Part shown: in pieces, positions 6,253-10,277 of the stretch
Position numbering within the stretch: the stretch's first letter is position 1
How the letters are laid out: the number at the start of each line of letters is the position of its first letter
Source: DASSFZ01 sp036514635
GTDB lineage: Bacteria; Chloroflexota; Anaerolineae; Fen-1058
Direction: 5' to 3'
Assembly (NCBI GenBank): GCA_036514635.1
Contig: DATBWU010000231.1
Span: 1 to 10,277, forward strand
Length of the DNA stretch: 10,277 nt
Made by a program: the position numbers and the translations under genes
The notes under the pieces: generated by a model
The model's input: the letters and a program-made list of their open reading frames with translations, nothing else
Database searches by the model: none
What the model was told of the DNA's origin: nothing

Positions 6253-7056
6253 ATGCCCGGTAAGCGCATCTTGATCGTCGACGATGAGCCGAAGGTGGGC
6301 TTCTTTTTGAAGGAGACGCTTGAATCGTTGGGCCGGGGATATACTGTGTCGCACGTCGAGAGCGGCGAAGCGGCGCTGGATGAGATGGCGCGTCAGCCCT
6401 TCGAATTGGTGGTGACCGACCTGCGCATGTCCGGCATGAGCGGTCTCGATCTGCTCAATCATCTCCGCGATCTATCGCCCCACACGCAGACGATCCTGAT
6501 TACCGCTTACGGCAACGAGGAAGTCGAGACCGAGAGCCGGCGTTTGCGCGCCGCACGCTATTTCACCAAACCGTTCCCGATCGACGAGTTCACGGCGGCT
6601 GTGCAGGATATGCTGACCGAGCGTTCCACCGATATGCCCCTGCTCGATAAAGACCGTCTCGATCACATCTCGCAGCGCCTGAGCGACCTGCGCTTCGAGG
6701 TCGGCGCACAATGCATCCTGCTGGCCAACAGGCGCGGCCAGTTAATCGCCGAGGTCGGCCTGACCGAAGGGCTGACACCGCCCACCCTGGCCGAGCTGAT
6801 CGGCGGCAGTTTCACCAGCCTGTTCGATGTCGCGCGCTATCTGCACGAAGGACACGCCTTCAACCTGACGTATCACGAGGGCGTGCGTTACGACATCTAC
6901 GCCGCCAACGTGGGCGATCACTTTTTCCTGACGCTGGTCTTCGATCGGCGGCAGGGCGCTAGCCGTATCGGCATGGTATGGCTGTACACCAAGCGCGCCA
7001 TTCAAGACCTGCTCGACATGGTCTTCCCCTCGACCCGGCCGCACAACGGGAAATAA
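6253..7056 (+). CDS. Receiver-roadblock/LC7 fusion protein
   Basis: Predicted 267-residue cytoplasmic signalling protein. The receiver domain (about 4-122) has a complete acceptor site: Asp10-Asp11 in LIVDDE, Asp56 in VVTDLRM, Thr84 in LITAYG and Lys106 in YFTKPFP. After a short linker the C-terminal part (about 135-255) fits a roadblock/LC7 fold: helix DRLDHISQRLSDLRFEV, strands CILLANRRGQLIAEVG, a helix LAELIGGSFTSLFDVARYL, then strands YDIYAANVGDHFFLTLVF and a final helix. Roadblock proteins such as MglB regulate Ras-like GTPases, so phosphorylation may gate a GTPase partner. No GTPase gene is in this window. No DNA-binding domain is present. The ribosome site is weak (GGA nine bases before ATG 6253). 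A strong terminator follows the stop, so the gene is monocistronic. The receiver is certain; the roadblock call rests on my reading of the fold pattern. Confidence 0.82.
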   Translation: MPGKRILIVDDEPKVGFFLKETLESLGRGYTVSHVESGEAALDEMARQPFELVVTDLRMSGMSGLDLLNHLRDLSPHTQTILITAYGNEEVETESRRLRAARYFTKPFPIDEFTAAVQDMLTERSTDMPLLDKDRLDHISQRLSDLRFEVGAQCILLANRRGQLIAEVGLTEGLTPPTLAELIGGSFTSLFDVARYLHEGHAFNLTYHEGVRYDIYAANVGDHFFLTLVFDRRQGASRIGMVWLYTKRAIQDLLDMVFPSTRPHNGK

Positions 7057-7059
7057 GCG

Positions 7060-7093
7060 GTAGGGGCGAGCATTTGCTCGCCCCTACTTTTTT
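7060..7093 (+). terminator. Strong intrinsic terminator after the REC-roadblock gene
   Basis: Perfect 12-base stem GTAGGGGCGAGC/GCTCGCCCCTAC with loop ATTT, followed directly by six T residues (7088-7093). It starts four bases after the stop codon. The stem also lies just past the moaA stop on the other strand, but that side lacks a T-tract. Confidence 0.9.
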
Positions 7094-8070
7094 CATCCAC
7101 CGATCTGGCTCATCACCCGTTCGAGGGGGATGACGCCTTCCGGCAGGCCGTGTCCCCAGGGCTTGCGCCAGATCAAATCCTCGATTCGCTTCTTCAGTTG
7201 CGCGTCGCTCGCGCCGTTGCGCAGCGGCGTCAGCAGGTCGCCTTCGTCATCGCGCAGCAGGCACAGCCGCAGTTTGCCGTCGGCGGTCAGGCGCACGCGC
7301 GAGCAGGTCGCGCAAAACGGATTCGTCACGGTGCTGATGAAACCGATGGCCGCCAGCGATCCTTTCAGCCGGTACAGCCGCGCCTCGCCATCGAGCCGGC
7401 CGTTGTCCACCGGTTCCAGTGGGCCGCGCTCCGCCTCGATGCGCTGCATGATCTCTTCCTGCGATACAACTGCGTTCTGCGCGAACGCCGCTACCTCGCC
7501 GAAGGGCATCAGCTCGATGTAGCGCACCTGCCAGCGATGCGTGAGTGTCAGCGCGGCCAGGTCGGCTACATCGTCCTCGTTGAAACCCCGCGCGATGACG
7601 GCGTTAATCTTGAGCGGCATCAGGCCGACTGCCTCGGCGGCGTAGATACCCTCTATCACCTGGGCCAGGCTGCCCCAGCGCGTGATGCGGTGAAACTTGT
7701 CCGGGTCGAGGGTATCGACGCTCACGTTCACGCGTTCCAGGCCGGCCTCCTTCAGCGGCTTCGCCAATTGCGCCAGTCGCAGGCCGTTCGTCGTCATCGA
7801 GATTTTGTGAATGCCGATGTCGCGGATGCCGCGCACAATGCGGATCAGGTCGGGGTGGATGGTCGGCTCGCCGCCGGTCAGGCGAATCTTGTCGACGCCC
7901 AACTCGGCGAACAGTTGCACCAGGCGCAAGCACTCGTCGGGTGTCATCAACTCGGCGCTGGGCCGGAAGAACATCTCCTCCGGCATGCAGTACACACAGC
8001 GCAAGTTGCATTTGTCGGTCAGCGAGATGCGCAGGTAGTGAATATTGCGCCCGAACGAATCCAAAGCCAT
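7093..8070 (-). CDS. moaA: GTP 3',8-cyclase MoaA (molybdenum cofactor biosynthesis)
   Basis: Radical-SAM enzyme that, with MoaC, converts GTP to cyclic pyranopterin monophosphate, the first step of molybdenum cofactor synthesis. It has 325 residues, the usual length. The N-terminal 4Fe-4S site is C21-x3-C25-x2-C28 (TDKCNLRCVYCMPEE), followed by the SAM-binding GGEP (66-69), TTNG (93-96) and NVSVDT. The C-terminal cluster that holds GTP is Cys253, Cys256 and Cys270 with the family spacing Cx2Cx13C (FCATCSRVRLTADG then LRLC). The protein ends in the conserved di-glycine (SQIGG) needed for function. The start at 8070 (ATG) has only a weak GGCGGTG upstream. No other moa/moe gene is in the window, so it stands alone here. 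Its presence implies molybdenum or tungsten enzymes in the host. It diverges from the GNAT gene. Confidence 0.97.
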   Translation of the reverse strand: MALDSFGRNIHYLRISLTDKCNLRCVYCMPEEMFFRPSAELMTPDECLRLVQLFAELGVDKIRLTGGEPTIHPDLIRIVRGIRDIGIHKISMTTNGLRLAQLAKPLKEAGLERVNVSVDTLDPDKFHRITRWGSLAQVIEGIYAAEAVGLMPLKINAVIARGFNEDDVADLAALTLTHRWQVRYIELMPFGEVAAFAQNAVVSQEEIMQRIEAERGPLEPVDNGRLDGEARLYRLKGSLAAIGFISTVTNPFCATCSRVRLTADGKLRLCLLRDDEGDLLTPLRNGASDAQLKKRIEDLIWRKPWGHGLPEGVIPLERVMSQIGG

Positions 8071-8108
8071 TCAGCACCGCCGTTTGTCTTTTCCAACATA
8101 GCGCGGAA

Positions 8109-8117
8109 ATTGTAACA
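8109..8117 (-). promoter_or_regulatory. Extended -10 promoter (TGTTACAAT) for moaA
   Basis: On the minus strand TG-T-TACAAT lies about 39 bases before the moaA ATG, with a predicted start near 8102 and a leader of about 32 bases. That is too short for a molybdenum cofactor riboswitch. No -35 hexamer is evident. Confidence 0.5.
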
Positions 8118-8139
8118 TCGTGGATAGGGCATGTCAATG

Positions 8140-8172
8140 AGGTGACCGGCGCTTTGGAAATGCCGGTCACCT
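8140..8172. repeat. REP-like perfect palindrome AGGTGACCGGC/GCCGGTCACCT
   Basis: Eleven-base exact inverted arms with an 11-base centre (GCTTTGGAAAT). It shares its arm sequence with the inverted repeat at 4118-4204. It sits between the two divergent promoters of moaA and the GNAT gene, 22 bases from the first and 5 from the second, so it might also act as an operator. The reuse at two loci favours a dispersed repeat. Confidence 0.7.
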
Positions 8173-8177
8173 GAGCG

Positions 8178-8186
8178 TGATACAAT
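8178..8186 (+). promoter_or_regulatory. Extended -10 promoter (TGATACAAT) placed for a leaderless mRNA
   Basis: TG-A-TACAAT ends at 8186, six bases before the GTG start codon at 8193. Transcription would begin at about 8192-8194, on the start codon itself. No -35 hexamer is seen; that area is the REP-like palindrome. Confidence 0.55.
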
Positions 8187-8192
8187 CACGGC

Positions 8193-8642
8193 GTGCCTGA
8201 CTCAGTCTCGATTCGCCCTGCCCGCTCTGAAGATGCTGCGACGATCAAGCGCATGGTGCGCGCCGCCGGCCTCGATCCGACTTCGCTCGATTGGCCGAAC
8301 TTTCTGGTGGCCGAGCAAGGCGGTCGCGTGATCGGCGCAGGGCAGGTGAAACCCTATCGCGCTGGGCGTGAGTTGGGCAGCCTGGTTGTGTTGAAGCCGT
8401 ATCGGGAACGGGGCGTCGGCGCGGCGATCATCCGCGCGTTGATCGCGCGTGAGTCGGGGAAACTTTTCTTGTTGTGCCGGGAACGGCTCGAATCGTATTA
8501 CGCGCAGTTTGGATTCCGGCGTGCCGGCCTGCGCGAATTGCGCGGCACAGTGCGGAAGAAGTACCTTTTCTCGCAGGTTTTTCGGTTGATCTTCAGAGTG
8601 AGAATCATCGCCATGCAACGTGACCGCCCCGCTCCCTCCTGA
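8193..8642 (+). CDS. GNAT-family N-acetyltransferase
   Basis: Predicted acetyl-CoA-dependent acetyltransferase, 149 residues, typical for a one-domain GNAT. Visible elements: N-terminal strand and helix (VSIRPARSEDAATIKRMVRA), motif A LGSLVVLKPYRERGVGAAII with the pyrophosphate-binding R71-x-x-G-x-G76, and motif B region RLESYYAQFGFRRAGL (98-113). The alpha1 region and the V at 'LVAEQGGRVIGAGQV' fit the beta2-beta3 hairpin. The GTG start at 8193 has no ribosome-binding site, but a -10 box ends six bases before it, so the mRNA may be leaderless. The next in-frame ATG (8253) would remove the first strand. The C-terminal 30 residues (from about 120) are basic and hydrophobic and unlike the core. 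The substrate is unknown. The stop codon lies inside a hairpin shared with the convergent membrane-protein gene. Confidence 0.88.
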   Translation: MPDSVSIRPARSEDAATIKRMVRAAGLDPTSLDWPNFLVAEQGGRVIGAGQVKPYRAGRELGSLVVLKPYRERGVGAAIIRALIARESGKLFLLCRERLESYYAQFGFRRAGLRELRGTVRKKYLFSQVFRLIFRVRIIAMQRDRPAPS

Positions 8643-8658
8643 ACTCTGTTCAGGAGGG
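8634..8658. terminator. Hairpin between convergent genes (possible bidirectional terminator)
   Basis: Perfect 11-base stem CCCTCCTGAAC/GTTCAGGAGGG with loop TCT. The GNAT stop codon (8640-8642) is inside the left arm. No T-tract follows on either strand, so termination is uncertain; the GTGAGGGGTTGGGGTGAGG flank suggests that it belongs to a dispersed repeat. Confidence 0.45.
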
Positions 8659-8676
8659 TGAGGGGTTGGGGTGAGG

Positions 8677-9198
8677 TTATATCGATTGAGCGGGCCGCAC
8701 GAGGGATCGCAGCAGCAAGAGCACGCCGCCGGCAATCAATAGCACCGGCCCGATCGATTTCAGCACCGGGCCGCCGAACATTGTGCCGAACAGCGAGAAA
8801 ACGGCGACGCTGCCGACGATCATCCAGATGCCGACCCACAGCGTGCCGCGTCCCCAGCGTCCAATACTCGCAGCCAGCGCCAGGCCCAGGCCTACGCCGC
8901 CGGGAATCAGCGTCCAGGCGTATGCCCACGAGGCCCAGTCATCAGTGAAAGTGTTATACAAGAAGATGAGGCCGAGTGCGACCATCACCGAGCCGGGGAT
9001 GAACAGCGCCGCCAGGCCCTGTCGCGCCGACGGCCACATAATCGGTGGCAGATAGAAGCCGAGGGCGATCACGAAGAAGATGATCGGCCAGCCGTTTCCC
9101 CAATCGAGACCGGGCACGAGGTTGAACAACAAGAACAGCACGCCCAGCCCGATCAGCACGAGGGCGACAACGGTCGAACTGCGATCGGTTGAATTCAT
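8677..9198 (-). CDS. Six-helix membrane protein, LiaF/DUF5668-like
   Basis: Predicted integral membrane protein, 173 residues, with about six hydrophobic helices (roughly 9-28, 37-53, 61-82, 92-111, 119-140, 147-165). The first two form the pattern ALVLIGLGVLFLLFNLVPG, then W-x-x-x-WPIIFFVIALGFYL, typical of the transmembrane module shared by LiaI/LiaF and DUF5668 proteins. Similar G-rich helices recur near the end (GPVLLIAGGVLLLLRSL), suggesting internal duplication. The ATG at 9198 has an excellent GGAGGT on the coding strand, five bases away, and an extended -10 (9250-9258). Proteins of this kind often occur with DUF4097 proteins in envelope-stress loci. Here the DUF4097-like lipoprotein is 2.6 kb away, so joint function is a guess. 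The C-terminal soluble DUF2154 domain of true LiaF is missing. Confidence 0.8.
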   Translation of the reverse strand: MNSTDRSSTVVALVLIGLGVLFLLFNLVPGLDWGNGWPIIFFVIALGFYLPPIMWPSARQGLAALFIPGSVMVALGLIFLYNTFTDDWASWAYAWTLIPGGVGLGLALAASIGRWGRGTLWVGIWMIVGSVAVFSLFGTMFGGPVLKSIGPVLLIAGGVLLLLRSLVRPAQSI

Positions 9199-9249
9199 AG
9201 CAGACCTCCACGACGACCGTGAGATGAATCAGAGAAGATTAACGCGCTC

Positions 9250-9258
9250 ACTATAACA
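9250..9258 (-). promoter_or_regulatory. Extended -10 promoter (TGTTATAGT) for the membrane protein gene
   Basis: On the minus strand TG-T-TATAGT lies about 52 bases ahead of the ATG at 9198, predicting a start near 9243 and a leader of about 45 bases that contains the strong GGAGGT. No matching -35 at the usual distance. Confidence 0.5.
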
Positions 9259-9409
9259 TGGCCTCCTGTCGAAGTCATCCGCCGAACGGCCTAGATTGCT
9301 CATGGGCGCTGGGTCGACCGAACCTTGAAGCCGTTGCTCCTTGTGTGAAGATTTCACCGCAGGGTTGTCTAAAGGCCCGGCACTCTCTGCGCGCCTTCGG
9401 CAGTCGGCG

Positions 9410-9538
9410 CTTAGAGACCATCTGAAAGCCCACCACCAAGACACCAAGACACAAAGTAGCACTAAGGTTTTCTTGGTGTTTCTTGGTGTCTTCGTGCCTT
9501 GGTGGTTAACAATCAAGCCTTTTCAGACAGACTCTTAG
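9410..9538. repeat. MITE-like palindromic repeat, copy B (CACCAAGAC family)
   Basis: A 129-base imperfect palindrome. Left end CTTAGAGACCATCTGAAAG (9410-9428); right end on the reverse strand CTAAGAGTCTGTCTGAAAAG (9519-9538). The inner arms are CACCACCAAGACACCAAGAC against CTTGGTGTCTTCGTGCCTTG, that is, iterated ACCAAG units on one side and CTTGGT units on the other. It encodes no transposase. It shares both its ends and its stem units with copy A at 5030-5170. It fills part of the 434-base gap between two divergent genes; the remainder of that gap (about 9260-9409) shows nothing I can name. Confidence 0.75.
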
Positions 9539-9570
9539 ATCTTCTTGGGTTCCGGCTCGGCCGGGTTAGG

Positions 9571-9598
9571 TTGTTGGAACGGCAATTCGGTGTAATAT
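9571..9598 (+). promoter_or_regulatory. Possible promoter of the CitE-like gene (TTGTTG-16-TAATAT)
   Basis: TTGTTG (9571-9576) and TAATAT (9593-9598) are separated by 16 bases. The predicted start is near 9605, about 28 bases before the ATG. The match is moderate. It lies just beyond the right end of MITE-like copy B. Confidence 0.35.
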
Positions 9599-9632
9599 TG
9601 GCGACACACGTTCTTATACCAGGGAGTGGTTT

Positions 9633-10277
9633 ATGACCAACCGGGTACGGCGAGGGTTGTTGTACATCCCGGGTGACGATATGCACAAGATTCGGAAAGC
9701 GACCACGCTGGGCGTGGATAGCGTGTGCCTCGACATGGAGGACGGCGTGGCGCTCAATCACAAAGAGGCGGCACGCGCGACGATTGCCGAGGCGCTGCGC
9801 ATGATCAGCTTTGGCCGTTCCGAGCGACTGGTGCGCATCAACCCGATCGGATCGGGCCTGGAGACGGAAGACCTGTTGGCAACAATCGGCGGGCATCCCG
9901 ATGGCTACGTGCTGCCGAAGGTCGAGAGCGCGGAGCAGGTCGAGTGGCTGTGCTGGCGCTTGACCGGCGCGGAGCAGGCGCGCGGCTGGCCGATCGGATC
10001 GATCCGCGTGCTGGTGTTGATCGAGACGGCGCTGGGCATCGTCAACCTGCGCCCCGTCGCCAACTGCGACCGGCGGCTGGCCGCGTTGATCTTCGGCGCA
10101 GAAGACCTGGCCGGCGACATTGGCGCGACGCGCACACGCGAGGGTTGGGAAGTGTTTTATGCGCGCAGCGCCGTAGTGACCCACGCGGCGGCGGCCGGCC
10201 TGGACGCGATCGACATGGTCTGCATCGACTTCGAAGACACGGAGCGATTGACGTGCGAGGAGCTCGAAGGCGCGCGC
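9633..10277 (+). CDS. HpcH/HpaI aldolase / citrate lyase beta (CitE-like) family protein, 5' part
   Basis: First 215 codons of a TIM-barrel lyase that runs off the right edge without a stop. Family motifs in order: LLYIPGDDMHKIRKA (9-23), the acidic loop VCLDMEDGVALNHKEAAR (31-48), LVRIN (66-70), YVLPKVESAEQV (92-103), LVLIETALGIVNL (127-139, with the metal-binding Glu131) and LIFGAEDLAGDIGATRTREG (152-171, with the second acidic metal ligand in GAEDL). These enzymes cleave or form C-C bonds in malyl-CoA, methylmalyl-CoA or citryl-CoA type substrates using Mg2+; the CoA substrate cannot be told from this part. The ATG at 9633 is supported by AGGGAG (9621-9626) with a six-base spacer. Candidates include an L-malyl-CoA or beta-methylmalyl-CoA lyase, or a stand-alone CitE. 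No citrate lyase alpha or gamma gene is in view. Confidence 0.9.
   Translation, partial: MTNRVRRGLLYIPGDDMHKIRKATTLGVDSVCLDMEDGVALNHKEAARATIAEALRMISFGRSERLVRINPIGSGLETEDLLATIGGHPDGYVLPKVESAEQVEWLCWRLTGAEQARGWPIGSIRVLVLIETALGIVNLRPVANCDRRLAALIFGAEDLAGDIGATRTREGWEVFYARSAVVTHAAAAGLDAIDMVCIDFEDTERLTCEELEGAR

Noticed and set aside
7150..8115. Open frame of 321 codons opposite moaA
   Set aside because: moaA carries all catalytic cysteines on the minus strand; the opposing product is Gln/Ala/Arg-rich with no recognisable domain.
8071..8139. Molybdenum cofactor riboswitch in front of moaA
   Set aside because: The predicted leader is only about 32 bases and shows no complex fold; the nearby palindrome is upstream of the predicted transcript start.
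9431..9500. Iterated CACCAAGAC units considered as a CRISPR array
   Set aside because: Units are 8-9 bases long with no unique spacers and are arranged as an inverted repeat, not as direct repeats separated by spacers. No cas gene is nearby.
9513..10184. Minus-strand open frame of 223 codons over the CitE-like gene
   Set aside because: The plus strand shows ordered CitE-family motifs with a good ribosome site; the minus-strand product has none.

Overview
The window is GC-rich bacterial DNA, densely coded on both strands, with several families of inverted repeats in the gaps. The gene mix is a peptide ABC transporter, a soluble REC-GAF-GAF histidine kinase, a REC-roadblock fusion, a DUF4097-type lipoprotein, a LiaF/DUF5668-like membrane protein, MoaA and a CitE-type lyase. 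Together with the repeat style this fits an environmental Chloroflexota (Anaerolineae-like) genome. That placement is inferred from gene content and repeat style, not from a marker gene.

Layout. 1-1716 (+) is the 3' end of an oligopeptide/dipeptide transporter operon: the tail of a DppD/OppD-like ATPase, a complete DppF/OppF-like ATPase, and a 66-residue two-helix membrane protein that starts inside the stop codon of the second ATPase. 1815-3899 (+) is a soluble REC-GAF-GAF-HisKA-HATPase sensor kinase with its own TATAAT box. 3900-4237 is a gene-free island of hairpins and repeat ends. 4238-5032 (+) is an OmpR-type response regulator, and its stop codon lies at the edge of a MITE-like palindromic repeat (5030-5170). 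5202-6044 (-) is a DUF4097-type lipoprotein built on TSNG repeats. It diverges from 6253-7056 (+), a receiver-roadblock/LC7 fusion. Between these two lie three GTAAC boxes spaced exactly 11 bp apart, upstream of an extended -10 box, which looks like an OmpR/PhoB-type operator. A strong intrinsic terminator (7060-7093) separates this from moaA (7093-8070, -). moaA diverges from a GNAT acetyltransferase gene (8193-8642, +) across a REP-like palindrome. A six-helix LiaF/DUF5668-like membrane protein (8677-9198, -) converges on the GNAT gene. A second MITE-like repeat (9410-9538) precedes a CitE/HpcH-family lyase (9633 onward, +) that runs off the window.

How the genes may work together. The kinase, the OmpR regulator and the REC-roadblock protein are three phospho-acceptor proteins within about 5 kb and could form one signalling circuit. 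The 11-bp-spaced boxes in front of the REC-roadblock gene are a natural candidate target for the OmpR regulator, and the divergent lipoprotein could share that control. This circuit is inference. The domain assignments and the operator spacing are read directly from the sequence. moaA, the GNAT gene and the lyase appear to be unrelated neighbours.
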